A stretch of DNA of 15,300 bases from Alphaproteobacteria bacterium (GTDB lineage Bacteria > Pseudomonadota > Alphaproteobacteria > CAAGCB01 > CAG-977). The stretch is from the NCBI GenBank assembly GCA_021639925.1, contig JAJXEL010000021.1, positions 1 to 15,300 of the forward strand, in the 5' to 3' direction. Positions within the stretch are counted from its first letter, which is position 1. Each line of letters begins with the position of its first letter. The position numbers were made by a program, and so were the translations under genes. Shown here one piece after another: positions 5,270 through 13,605 of this stretch. A model generated the notes under the pieces. That model saw only the letters and a list, made by a program, of their open reading frames with translations, was not told the DNA's origin and made no database searches.

Positions 5270-7948
5270 CTAAGCGTTGCGTACAGCCGCCTGAGCCGCA
5301 GCCAGACGCGCGATGGGCACGCGGAACGGCGAGCAGGAAACGTACGTTAAACCGACGCGGTGGCAGAAATCAATCGTCGCCGGATCGCCGCCGTGTTCGC
5401 CGCAGATGCCCAGCTTAATGTTCGGGCGGGTCTTGCGGCCTTTTTCGACAGCCATCTGAACCAGCTGGCCGACGCCTTCTTCGTCAATCGATTTGAACGG
5501 GTCTTTGGCAAAGATACCTTTGGCAACGTAATTCGGCAGGAAAGATCCCGCGTCGTCACGGCTCATACCCAGCGTCGTCTGCGTCAGGTCGTTCGTGCCA
5601 AAGCTGAAGAATTCCGCCGTTTCGGCAACTTTGTCAGCCGTCAGGGCGGCACGCGGCATTTCAATCATGGTACCAACCATATAATTGAATTTCACGTCAG
5701 CCTTTTCCATGACTTCTTCGGCTTTTTTCACGATGATCGCTTTCATCATGTCCAGTTCTTTTTTCGTGTCGATCAGCGGAACCATGACTTCGGGTTCAAC
5801 CTGTTTGCCCAGTTCCTTGGAAGCTTCGACAGCGGCTTCGAAAATCGCCTGCGCCTGCATTTCCGTGATTTCCGGATACGTCAGCCCCAGACGGCAGCCG
5901 CGCAGACCCAGCATCGGGTTGGCTTCGTGCAGCTGATGGACGCGCGCCTGAACGGCTTCCAAAGAAATTCCCAGTTCCTTAGCGATTTCGCGCTGTTCCG
6001 GTTCTTTCGTCGGCAGGAATTCGTGCAAAGGCGGATCCAGCAGACGAATCGTCACGGGCAGACCTTCCAGAGCCAGGAACAGGCCTTTGAAGTCTTCGCG
6101 CTGATACGGCAGCAGCTTCGCCAAAGCGGCGCGGCGGGCTTCTTCGTTTTCAGCCAGAATCATTTCACGCATGTGCTTGATGCGCATCGGATCAAAGAAC
6201 ATATGTTCCGTACGGCACAAACCGATTCCTTCGGCGCCAAACTTGCGGGCAACCTGCGCGTCATGCGGCGTATCGGCGTTCGTGCGGACTTTCAGCTTGC
6301 GGACTTCGTCAGCCCAGCCCATGAACACACCGAAATCACCGGTCAGTTCGGCGTCTTTCAACGCAACCGCGCCGTTGATGACTTCACCGGTCGTTCCGTC
6401 CAGCGTAATGACTTCGCCTTCTTTGATTTCAACGCCTTTGATCGTCATTTTCTTCGCAGCGTAATCGACTTTAACATCGGCAGCGCCGCAAACGGCCGGC
6501 GTACCCATACCGCGGGCAACCACGGCCGCGTGAGACGTCATACCGCCGCGCGCCGTCAAAATACCCTGGGAAGAATGCATGCCGTGAATGTCTTCCGGAG
6601 ACGTTTCAACACGAACCAGAACGACTTTTTTGCCTTCTTCGGCCCATTTTTCAGCGTCGTCGGCCGAAAAAACAACCTGCCCCACGGCAGCGCCCGGAGA
6701 AGCGTTCAAAGCCTGCGTCAACAAGCGGCCTTCCTTGATCGCGTCTTTTTTGGCTTTCGGATCCAAAGTCGGGTGCAGCAGATCGTCCAGCTGTTTGGGT
6801 TCAACGCGCATCAAAGCGGTTTTCTTGTCAATCAAGCCTTCGTTGACCATATCGACGGCCATTTTCACGGCAGCAGCAGCCGTACGTTTGCCGTTACGTG
6901 TCTGCAGCATGTACAATTTGCCGTTCTGAATGGTGAATTCCATATCCTGCATGTCGCGGTAATGTTTTTCCAGCGTTTCGCGGATATCGCACAGCTGTTT
7001 ATACAATTCCGGCATGGCTTCTTCCATGCAGGGCAGATCGGAACCGCGTTCCTTTTTACCTTCTTTGGAAATCTGCTGCGGCGTACGGATACCGGCCACG
7101 ACGTCTTCGCCCTGGGCCTTGATCAAAAATTCGCCGTAAAAAGCGTTCTTACCCGTGGACGGGTCGCGCGAGAAGCAGACGCCCGTCGCGGAATCGTCGC
7201 CGGCGTTGCCGAATACCATTGTCTGAACGTTAACGGCCGTACCCCAGTCTTCGGGAATATCGTTTAACTTACGATAGTAAATAGCGCGGTCAACCATCCA
7301 GCTCATGAACACGGCGCCGATGCCGCCCCACAGCTGTTCATTGGGATCCTGCGGAACGGGCTTGCCGAATTTTTCACCGATTTTTTTGTATTCGGCGATC
7401 AGTTCTTTCAAATCGTCAACCGTCATATCGGTATCGGATTTATAACCTTTCTTGTCTTTCAGCGCGGTCAGGGCATGTTCAAAGTTTTCATGTTTTACGC
7501 CCATCACAACGTCGGAATACATCTGAATGAAACGACGGTAAGAGTCATAAGCGAAACGTTCGTCGCCGGACGCTTTGGCCAGCCCTTTAACCGTTTCGTC
7601 CGTCAACCCCAGGTTCAGGACGGTGTCCATCATACCCGGCATGGAAATGCGGGCGCCGGAACGCACGGAAAACAGCAGCGGATCATTCGGATCGGCGAAT
7701 TTTTTACCGACGATCGATTCACAGAAAGCGACGCCTTCTTTGACCTGTTCGGCCAGATCGGCGGGGAATGTTTTGCCGTTGGCGTAATAATACGTGCAGA
7801 CTTCGGTGGAAATCGTGAAGCCGGGAGGAACGGGAATTCCGATTGAGCTCATTTCCGCCAGGTTAGCCCCTTTGCCGCCCAACAAATTTTTGTCGGAAGC
7901 TTTACCTTCGGCTTTTCCGTTGCCGAATTTATAAACCCATTTTGTCAT
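5270..7948 (-). CDS. ppdK: Pyruvate, phosphate dikinase
   Basis: An 892-residue PPDK, full length for the family. It interconverts ATP, phosphate and pyruvate with AMP, pyrophosphate and PEP in the cytoplasm, linking glycolysis and gluconeogenesis. The ATP-grasp region carries NLLGGKGANLAEM (21-33) and FSVRSGARISMPGMMDT (93-109). The swivelling domain has GGMTSHAAVVARG (468-480), with the phosphorylated His473 and Thr471, the position modified by PPDK regulatory proteins. The PEP/pyruvate domain has GLRGCRLGLTYPEI (681-694), FGTNDLTQTTLGMSRDDAG (783-801) and the catalytic Cys849 in GICGEHGGDP. AAGGAGAT upstream overlaps the glyS stop, 13 bases from the ATG, a rather long spacing. The gene follows glyS at 17 bases as the last gene of the operon. 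No PPDK regulatory protein gene is in this window. Confidence 0.97.
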   Translation of the reverse strand: MTKWVYKFGNGKAEGKASDKNLLGGKGANLAEMSSIGIPVPPGFTISTEVCTYYYANGKTFPADLAEQVKEGVAFCESIVGKKFADPNDPLLFSVRSGARISMPGMMDTVLNLGLTDETVKGLAKASGDERFAYDSYRRFIQMYSDVVMGVKHENFEHALTALKDKKGYKSDTDMTVDDLKELIAEYKKIGEKFGKPVPQDPNEQLWGGIGAVFMSWMVDRAIYYRKLNDIPEDWGTAVNVQTMVFGNAGDDSATGVCFSRDPSTGKNAFYGEFLIKAQGEDVVAGIRTPQQISKEGKKERGSDLPCMEEAMPELYKQLCDIRETLEKHYRDMQDMEFTIQNGKLYMLQTRNGKRTAAAAVKMAVDMVNEGLIDKKTALMRVEPKQLDDLLHPTLDPKAKKDAIKEGRLLTQALNASPGAAVGQVVFSADDAEKWAEEGKKVVLVRVETSPEDIHGMHSSQGILTARGGMTSHAAVVARGMGTPAVCGAADVKVDYAAKKMTIKGVEIKEGEVITLDGTTGEVINGAVALKDAELTGDFGVFMGWADEVRKLKVRTNADTPHDAQVARKFGAEGIGLCRTEHMFFDPMRIKHMREMILAENEEARRAALAKLLPYQREDFKGLFLALEGLPVTIRLLDPPLHEFLPTKEPEQREIAKELGISLEAVQARVHQLHEANPMLGLRGCRLGLTYPEITEMQAQAIFEAAVEASKELGKQVEPEVMVPLIDTKKELDMMKAIIVKKAEEVMEKADVKFNYMVGTMIEMPRAALTADKVAETAEFFSFGTNDLTQTTLGMSRDDAGSFLPNYVAKGIFAKDPFKSIDEEGVGQLVQMAVEKGRKTRPNIKLGICGEHGGDPATIDFCHRVGLTYVSCSPFRVPIARLAAAQAAVRNA

Positions 7949-7965
7949 GGTGGTTAGATATCTCC

Positions 7966-10119
7966 TTACCCTTCAATTACAGAAAAATCAGCGACGCCGC
8001 CCATTGCGCGCACGATCATGGATAACATGCGCAAACGGTTGGCGCGACGCTGAACGTCGTCACAGTTTACCTGGACTTTTTCAAAAAACGCATCGACGGG
8101 ACCGCGCAGCTTTGCCAGATCCTCCATCGCGCCTTCGAAATCGTCCGAAGCAATCTTCTTTGAACTGTTTAACATAACTTGACTGAGCGCGTCAAACAAT
8201 GCTCCTTCCTGTTCAGCGCCGAACAAAGCTTTGTCCGGTACCTGCGTATAAGAGCATTTATCCTTTCCTTCTTCGATACGGACGATATTTGCCGCGCGGC
8301 GGTACGCCGTCAGCAGGTTTTCCCCGTCTTCGGTTGAAAGAAATTTCGTCAAAGCGCCGACGCGCGCGATAATACGGCACAAGTCGATCAATTCAACATT
8401 GCTTCCCTGTGCCAGCCCGTAAACAGCCGCAATATAGTCATGGCGCACTCCCCGATCTTTCATTGCGACCTTCAGCCGTTCGGCAATAAAGTTCATCAAC
8501 GAAATCATCTGGCGTACGGACCAGTTAATTAAAACGGTCGGTTCTCCGTTTTCACTTCTTTTTTCAGATTCCGTCATTGCTTCGGCAACGGCCGCCTGCG
8601 CCGAATCCCCGTAAACAGAACGGGAAGCATTTAACATCTGAAAAATCGGCATATTGATTTTGTTTTCCAAAATCAGCCGGACGACCCCCAGCGCGGCGCG
8701 GCGCAGCGCGAAGGGATCTTTAGACCCCGTCGGCTTCTGGTCAATCAGCCAGAACCCGACCAGAGTATCAATTTTGTCTGCCAAAGCAACGGCAATACTG
8801 ACCGGCGCGGACGGACAGGCGTCTTTCGGCCCCAGCGGAGAATAATGTTCGGCGACCGCTTCGGCGACCGCTTCGTTTTCCCCGTCAAAACGCGCGTAGT
8901 ACCGCCCCATGATCCCCTGCAGTTCGGGAAATTCCCCGACCATGCCGGTGGACAAATCGGCTTTGCACAACAACGCCGCGCGGTCCGCATCGGCAGCGTC
9001 TGCCCCCGGAATGTATTTCAACAGTTCGGGCAGCAATTTGCGTATCCGTTCGATCTTGTCGGCCACGGACCCCAGCTTGGCATGAAAAACGCGCGCCTGC
9101 AGTTTTTCAGCTTTGGAAGCCAGCGTCGTTTTGCGGTCTTCGTCCCAGAAAAAGCGGGCGTCGGACAGACGAGCGCGCAGCACGCGTTCGTTTCCGGCAA
9201 CGATTTCCCTGCCGCCGTCAGCCGCTTTCATATTAGCGACGACAATAAACCGCGGCGCCATTTTGCCGTTTTCGTCCGTCATGCAAAAATATTTCTGGTT
9301 TGTCCGCATGGACGTAATCAGGACTTCTTGCGGCACGGACATAAACTCTTCGTCAATTTTTCCCATCAGCGGCACAGGATATTCCGCTAGCCCGGCGACT
9401 TCGTTCAACAGCCCGTCGTCTTCCAACAGTTTAAATCCGGCGCTTTTGGCCAAAGCATGCGCCTGTTCGGAAATCAGCCGTTTGCGTTCTTCTGGATCAA
9501 TCAGGACAAAAGCGTCGCGGATTTTTTTCTGATAATCCGCGAAATCCTTTACTTCAAACGCCGCGGGCGCCAAAAAACGATGCCCGCAGGTTTTATCGCC
9601 CGATTTTACGCCGGCGAATTCGACCGGAACAACCACCCCGTCAAACAGACACACGATCGCGTGCAGCGGACGCACCCAATGTTCCTTGTGTTCCGCCCAG
9701 CGCATGGATTTCGGCCACGGAAAAGTCGTCAGCAAAGCCGTTACCGTTTCTTGCAAAACCTCGGCGGTCGGCCGCCCTTTGCGCGACAGAGAAGCAAAAT
9801 AAAACGTGCCTTTCGGCGTTTCGCGGATTTCCAGCTGATCCTTGGTCATATTGACGGAACGCAGAAAACCGTTCAAAGCCTGTTCGGCCGCCGTGACCGC
9901 CGGTCCTTTGCGTTCTTCAACCAGGTCGGCTTGCGCTGCGGGCAATCCTTTGACGCACAGTCCCAAACGGCGGCTGGTAACGAAAGAAACGGCTTCGTCA
10001 AATTTCAGTTCGCTTTTAACCAAAGCGTCCGTAATGAATTTCCGGATATGTTCCGCGGCGTCAGCCTGCATGCGGGCGGGAATTTCTTCAGAGAACAATT
10101 CAAGGAAAAATTCGCTCAT
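7966..10119 (-). CDS. glyS: Glycyl-tRNA synthetase beta subunit
   Basis: A 717-residue beta subunit of the bacterial alpha2-beta2 glycyl-tRNA synthetase, which with GlyQ charges tRNA-Gly. The start FFLELFSEEIPARMQ (residues 4-18) is the family signature. The central stretches RWAEHKEHWVRPLHAIVCLF and PVPLMGKIDEEFMSVPQEVL and the C-terminal DALR-type anticodon-binding region are in the expected order. Length is normal for Proteobacteria (about 690-720). The ATG lies 3 bases after the glyQ stop, and its GGAGGGA ribosome binding site is inside the end of glyQ, so translational coupling is likely. The downstream partner is ppdK at 17 bases. No damage is seen. Confidence 0.97.
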   Translation of the reverse strand: MSEFFLELFSEEIPARMQADAAEHIRKFITDALVKSELKFDEAVSFVTSRRLGLCVKGLPAAQADLVEERKGPAVTAAEQALNGFLRSVNMTKDQLEIRETPKGTFYFASLSRKGRPTAEVLQETVTALLTTFPWPKSMRWAEHKEHWVRPLHAIVCLFDGVVVPVEFAGVKSGDKTCGHRFLAPAAFEVKDFADYQKKIRDAFVLIDPEERKRLISEQAHALAKSAGFKLLEDDGLLNEVAGLAEYPVPLMGKIDEEFMSVPQEVLITSMRTNQKYFCMTDENGKMAPRFIVVANMKAADGGREIVAGNERVLRARLSDARFFWDEDRKTTLASKAEKLQARVFHAKLGSVADKIERIRKLLPELLKYIPGADAADADRAALLCKADLSTGMVGEFPELQGIMGRYYARFDGENEAVAEAVAEHYSPLGPKDACPSAPVSIAVALADKIDTLVGFWLIDQKPTGSKDPFALRRAALGVVRLILENKINMPIFQMLNASRSVYGDSAQAAVAEAMTESEKRSENGEPTVLINWSVRQMISLMNFIAERLKVAMKDRGVRHDYIAAVYGLAQGSNVELIDLCRIIARVGALTKFLSTEDGENLLTAYRRAANIVRIEEGKDKCSYTQVPDKALFGAEQEGALFDALSQVMLNSSKKIASDDFEGAMEDLAKLRGPVDAFFEKVQVNCDDVQRRANRLRMLSMIVRAMGGVADFSVIEG

Positions 10120-10122
10120 GAC

Positions 10123-11004
10123 TTATCCCTCCGCCTTTAAATGCCCGCGGCTTTTCAGCCAGCCTTCGCAGCACCCTTTGGCCAAAGCGCGCACGCGCCC
10201 GATATAGGCCGCGCGCTCGGTTACGCTGATCACGCCTCTGGCGTCCAGCAGGTTAAACAGATGCGACGCTTTGATGCACTGGTCATAAGCCGGCAGAGGA
10301 ATTTCGTCCTTCAGCAGGGCCTGACATTCTTTTTCCGCGTCTTTAAAATGCTGTAACAGCAAAGCCGTATCGGCGCATTCAAAGTTATATTTGGAATATT
10401 CGACTTCATTTTGATGAAACACGTCGCCGTACGTTACGCCGTCGCCGTTAAAATCAAGGTCATAAACGTTTTCAACGCCCTGAATATACATCGCCAGCCG
10501 TTCCAGCCCGTAAGTCAGTTCCGCGCAGACCGGAGAACATTCGAACCCGCCGACCTGCTGGAAATAGGTAAACTGCGACACTTCCATACCGTCGCACCAG
10601 ACTTCCCAGCCCAGCCCCCAGGCGCCCAGCGTCGGGCTTTCCCAGTCGTCTTCGACAAAACGGATATCATGACGCGCCGGGTCAATACCCAGCACCTTCA
10701 GGCTGTCCAGATACAGCTCCTGCACATTTTCGGGCGAAGGTTTCAGGATCGCCTGATACTGGTAATAATGCTGCAAACGGTTAGGGTTTTCGCCATAACG
10801 GCCGTCAACGGGACGACGCGACGGCTGAACATAGGCCGCTTTCCAGTGTTCGGGTCCCAAAGCGCGCAAAATCGTCGCGGGGTGGAACGTGCCGGCGCCG
10901 ACTTCCATATCGTAGGGCTGCAGGATAACGCACCCTTTTTGCGCCCAATAGGCATGCAGTTTAAGGATCAGTGACTGGAAATCGCTTCCTGTTTTATTAA
11001 CCAT
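10123..11004 (-). CDS. glyQ: Glycyl-tRNA synthetase alpha subunit
   Basis: A 293-residue alpha subunit, the class II catalytic chain that makes glycyl-adenylate and aminoacylates tRNA-Gly together with GlyS. Near-invariant family segments are present in order: CVILQPYDMEVGAGTFHPAT, YVQPSRRPVDGRYGENPNR, DIRFVEDDWESPTLGAWGLG, FTYFQQVGGFECSPV and TYGLERLAMYIQGVENVYDL. The protein ends in a divergent charged tail (KSRGHLKAEG). The ribosome binding site before ATG 11004 is poor, but the start MVNKTGSDFQSLILKLHAYW fits the family. It is the first gene of glyQ-glyS-ppdK, with a good promoter about 45 bases upstream. Confidence 0.98.
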   Translation of the reverse strand: MVNKTGSDFQSLILKLHAYWAQKGCVILQPYDMEVGAGTFHPATILRALGPEHWKAAYVQPSRRPVDGRYGENPNRLQHYYQYQAILKPSPENVQELYLDSLKVLGIDPARHDIRFVEDDWESPTLGAWGLGWEVWCDGMEVSQFTYFQQVGGFECSPVCAELTYGLERLAMYIQGVENVYDLDFNGDGVTYGDVFHQNEVEYSKYNFECADTALLLQHFKDAEKECQALLKDEIPLPAYDQCIKASHLFNLLDARGVISVTERAAYIGRVRALAKGCCEGWLKSRGHLKAEG

Positions 11005-11051
11005 TGCAAACTCGAGTTAAAGTTATTTAAACGTTTTAAAACTTTGCGAAA

Positions 11052-11080
11052 AAAATACTTCCGAATACCGCGCAGGTCAA
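11052..11080 (-). promoter_or_regulatory. Promoter of glyQ-glyS-ppdK
   Basis: On the minus strand TTGACC (11075-11080) and TATTTT (11052-11057) are exactly 17 bases apart. The predicted start near 11045 gives a leader of about 40 bases with no T-box-like or attenuator structure that I can see. It is back to back with the glycosyltransferase promoter. Confidence 0.72.
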
Positions 11081-11108
11081 GGAAAATTCTTTTCCCAAAA
11101 AGATAAAG

Positions 11109-11138
11109 TTGATAAAAACCTTTCCGGTTTGTAATAAT
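11109..11138 (+). promoter_or_regulatory. Promoter of the glycosyltransferase gene
   Basis: TTGATA (11109-11114) and AATAAT (11133-11138) are 18 bases apart, giving a start near 11145 and a leader of about 30 bases before ATG 11175. The spacer contains a small inverted repeat, AAACC-TTTCC-GGTTT (11116-11130). Confidence 0.6.
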
Positions 11139-11174
11139 GAAAGCAGGGATATCTTCGGACAAAGGAAAAAAGCA

Positions 11175-12068
11175 ATGAAAATCAGCGTGGTCATTCCCGT
11201 TTACAATGCGGCGGAAGACGTCAAAAAGTGTTTGGAAAGCGTTAAGGAAAACTTTGATTTTTCCGACGGCGAAGTCATTATCGTCGACGATTGTTCGCAG
11301 GAAGAAACCGCGGCTTATTTAAAAAAGGAAGCCGCCACCAATCCCGATAAATTCACGCTGCTGCGCAACGGCGAAAACAGCGGTTTTCCCAAAACCTGCA
11401 ACAACGGCATAGCCAAAGCGCAGGGGGAAATCGTCGTTTTACTGAACAGCGACACAATGATTCCCGCCGGTTTTAACGCCAAAATCGCCGCCTGTTTTGA
11501 TTCCGACCCGTTAATCGCGGCAGCTTCGCCGATCGCGTCTTACAGCGGTTCGTATTTTATTCCCCTGCGCGACGGGGAAACGATTGCCTCAATGAACGAA
11601 AAGATTGAACAATTACACCTTCCGGCATATCCGACTATTCCGACTGCCGAAGGATTCTGCCTGTGCCTGCGCAAATCCGCCGTTGACAAATACGGCGCCC
11701 TGGACGAAATCTACGGCAAAGGATTCAACGAAGAACGCGACCTGTCGTTCCGCATGGCATCAAAAGGCCTGCGCTGCGCTTTAATCGACAATCTGTATGT
11801 TTACCACAAACGCCATGCTTCGTTCGGCAGCGCGGCGCGCAAACAACAGCTGGAAAAAAACGACAAAATTTTTAAAGACCGCTGGGGCGATCTGGTCAAA
11901 CAGGAAAAAGATTTTACCAAACGCCGCAATCCGATTGACGCGCTGCGCCGCCAGATCCAACCCGAATATTTTAAAAAGGGCCTGTTTTATACCAAATCGG
12001 TTCTGCCGGATAAAACAATCTGGCGGATTTTCGGCATAAAGATTACGAAAAAGCACCAACCGCAATAA
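11175..12068 (+). CDS. Family 2 glycosyltransferase
   Basis: A 297-residue GT2 enzyme with a GT-A fold, expected to add a sugar from a nucleotide-sugar donor to an envelope polysaccharide or lipid acceptor. It opens MKISVVIPVYNAAEDV. It has the nucleotide-binding Asp pair in EVIIVDDCS (Asp38, Asp39), the metal-binding NSD in LLNSDTMIP (91-93), and the acceptor/catalytic region GFCLCLRKSA (160-169) and GFNEERDLSFRM, with the acidic pair around 186-189. The C-terminal tail is basic and has no membrane helix. ATG 11175 is chosen because AAAGGA lies 8 bases upstream; an upstream in-frame TTG at 11109 coincides with the -35 element. It is a single gene with no sugar-synthesis neighbours, so donor and acceptor are unknown. 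It converges with the next gene with 9 bases between stops. Confidence 0.9.
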   Translation: MKISVVIPVYNAAEDVKKCLESVKENFDFSDGEVIIVDDCSQEETAAYLKKEAATNPDKFTLLRNGENSGFPKTCNNGIAKAQGEIVVLLNSDTMIPAGFNAKIAACFDSDPLIAAASPIASYSGSYFIPLRDGETIASMNEKIEQLHLPAYPTIPTAEGFCLCLRKSAVDKYGALDEIYGKGFNEERDLSFRMASKGLRCALIDNLYVYHKRHASFGSAARKQQLEKNDKIFKDRWGDLVKQEKDFTKRRNPIDALRRQIQPEYFKKGLFYTKSVLPDKTIWRIFGIKITKKHQPQ

Positions 12069-12077
12069 ACCGGAAAA

Positions 12078-12917
12078 CTATTTTTTATGAAAAACGGACT
12101 TAATCTTGCGCCAGATTTTTTTCCGCCGGATCCGTGCTGCTTCCTGTTCTTCTTTTTCTTCGGCATACATGGACAGGCGGCCTTTGGCTTCCTGCAGCAC
12201 ATCGTTTGTTCTGGCCAGCATGAAACTGGTCGGCGTATCGACCCAATCGCCGCGCCCTTTGCCGCACGGCGTTTTGGACTGAACCTTTTTAAACATATTG
12301 CCCAAAGCGGGAAACAGGCTTTTGCCCAAAAATCCCATAACGGGCATTTTTACGGTTTCCAAAGTATAATCCGCGCGTTTTAAGGTATAGGAATTATTGC
12401 ACTTCGTTAAAACATGCGCCAGACGGGAATGGACTTTAAATACGTCTTTGGCATTAGCCGCCGCCAAAGCTTCCTGGAAAACTTCGTCCTTTTCGATTTC
12501 CTTGTCAAAAAAATCCGCCGGCGGATCCATTTCCGATAAAATAACGTTCAGGTCCAGCCCGTCTTCTTCGGGATCAATGTCCAGATGTTCGTGCATAACG
12601 CCGCGAACAACGGCGGATACCAAAGCATCGAACAAAAATTCTTCATTTGTCCACGGCTGTTCCTTTTCCCCCATTTTAATCGCTTTTTGATCCAGCACCT
12701 GATGGGCGCGGTACAGTTCCAGCCATTTTTCGGGGTTGTCTTTGTCCTTTAATAATTCAGCCGCTTTTGTTTTTTCCAGCGACTTGACGGCCTGGCGCAA
12801 AGCCTGGCAATCCTTCAGGTTTTTAACGGCGTCAACCAAAGCGAAAGTCTGCCAGCGTTCCAAAGATTCCTTAATCTGCTTTTCATTTTCGAATGTGACG
12901 AATTGACCGTCCTGCAT
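12078..12917 (-). CDS. Unrecognised cytoplasmic protein, 279 aa
   Basis: I do not recognise this protein. It is mainly helical and strongly charged, without a signal peptide or membrane segment. The N-terminal 90 residues are rich in Lys/Glu/Leu (ALRQAVKSLEKTKAAELLKD). The middle is acidic (HEHLDIDPEEDGLDLN, then FFDKEIEKDE). Around residues 185-225 a Gly/Phe-containing stretch (MGFLGKSLFPALGNMFKK) may be buried or membrane-touching. The C-terminus is very basic (RIRRKKIWRKIKSVFHKK), possibly for nucleic acid or membrane-surface contact. ATG 12917 has GAGG 6 bases upstream and a good promoter about 30 bases away. Its neighbours give no hint of function. Confidence 0.75.
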   Translation of the reverse strand: MQDGQFVTFENEKQIKESLERWQTFALVDAVKNLKDCQALRQAVKSLEKTKAAELLKDKDNPEKWLELYRAHQVLDQKAIKMGEKEQPWTNEEFLFDALVSAVVRGVMHEHLDIDPEEDGLDLNVILSEMDPPADFFDKEIEKDEVFQEALAAANAKDVFKVHSRLAHVLTKCNNSYTLKRADYTLETVKMPVMGFLGKSLFPALGNMFKKVQSKTPCGKGRGDWVDTPTSFMLARTNDVLQEAKGRLSMYAEEKEEQEAARIRRKKIWRKIKSVFHKK

Positions 12918-12944
12918 AAAGACCTCATATACTTACTTTTTTTT

Positions 12945-12973
12945 ATTTTCCTTAAAAGCCGGAGAAAAGTCAA
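12945..12973 (-). promoter_or_regulatory. Promoter of the 279-aa gene
   Basis: On the minus strand TTGACT (12968-12973) and GAAAAT (12945-12950) have a 17-base spacer and predict a start about 20 bases before the ATG. The region is shared with divergent thpR, for which TATACT at 13011-13016 is a likely -10 without an obvious -35. Confidence 0.55.
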
Positions 12974-13047
12974 TTCTTCTTGGCGAAAGAATTCCTTAAG
13001 CCTTTTATTCTATACTGCCGTTAAATAAAAAAACAGGGAGAAAAACC

Positions 13048-13602
13048 ATGATACGCCTTTTTGCCGGTATTGAACTGCCCGAAAATATCAAAGAACAGCT
13101 TTACGCTTTGCGCGGCGGCGTCCCGAACGCCAAATGGGTGGAAAAGGACAACCTGCACATTACGCTGCGTTTTATCGGCAATATAGACGAAGACGACGCC
13201 AACGACCTGCACGACGGTTTTATGCAGCTCCGCGCGCCCGCTTTCGATTTGCAAATGGCGCAGGTCGGTTTTTTTGCAAACGGCCTTCAAATGCGGCACC
13301 TGTGGGCCGGCGTCAGCAACTATCAGGCCCTGGATTTCCTGCATGACAAACTGGAAAGCGTTGTATCCCGCCACCGTCTGCCGCCCGACAAACATAAATT
13401 TCACGCGCATTGCACGCTGGCAAAACTTTACGGCGCCGGCATCGAAGACGTACATAAATTTTTAGAATACAACAACCTGTTCCGCTCGCCGGATTTTCAT
13501 ATCGACCATTTCACGCTGTTTTCCAGCCACCCGCGCACTGACGGCGACGGTTCCTACTACCGCGTCGAAGCGCAGTATCCTTTGTTCGGTTATTGGCAAT
13601 AA
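13048..13602 (+). CDS. thpR: RNA 2',3'-cyclic phosphodiesterase (2'-5' RNA ligase family)
   Basis: A 184-residue ThpR/LigT protein of the 2H phosphoesterase superfamily, which opens RNA 2',3'-cyclic phosphates to 2'-phosphates and can join 2'-5' linkages in vitro. Both catalytic HxT motifs are intact: HITL at residues 37-40 and HCTL at 121-124. They lie in the expected frames, MIRLFAGIELPENI at the start and FHAHCTLAKLYG in the second half. Length is normal (about 175-190). ATG 13048 is preceded by AGGGAG at 7 bases. The gene converges with the Eis-like gene, the stops being 3 bases apart. It stands alone, so a role in tRNA or mRNA repair cannot be inferred from context. Confidence 0.94.
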   Translation: MIRLFAGIELPENIKEQLYALRGGVPNAKWVEKDNLHITLRFIGNIDEDDANDLHDGFMQLRAPAFDLQMAQVGFFANGLQMRHLWAGVSNYQALDFLHDKLESVVSRHRLPPDKHKFHAHCTLAKLYGAGIEDVHKFLEYNNLFRSPDFHIDHFTLFSSHPRTDGDGSYYRVEAQYPLFGYWQ

Positions 13603-13605
13603 CGG

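Noticed and set aside
5360..7267. Very long plus-strand open frame (635 codons) opposite ppdK
   Set aside because: It is the complement of a highly conserved, codon-biased gene. The translation is rich in Phe, Arg, His and Gln as expected for an antisense shadow, and it lacks a ribosome binding site and any known domain.
9457..10140. Plus-strand open frames opposite glyS (also 8845-9390)
   Set aside because: Antisense shadows of glyS with the same skewed Phe/Arg/Gln composition and no start signals.
11109..11174. TTG start 22 codons upstream for the glycosyltransferase
   Set aside because: The TTG coincides with a good -35 element, and the family start MKISVVIPVYN at 11175 has its own AAAGGA.
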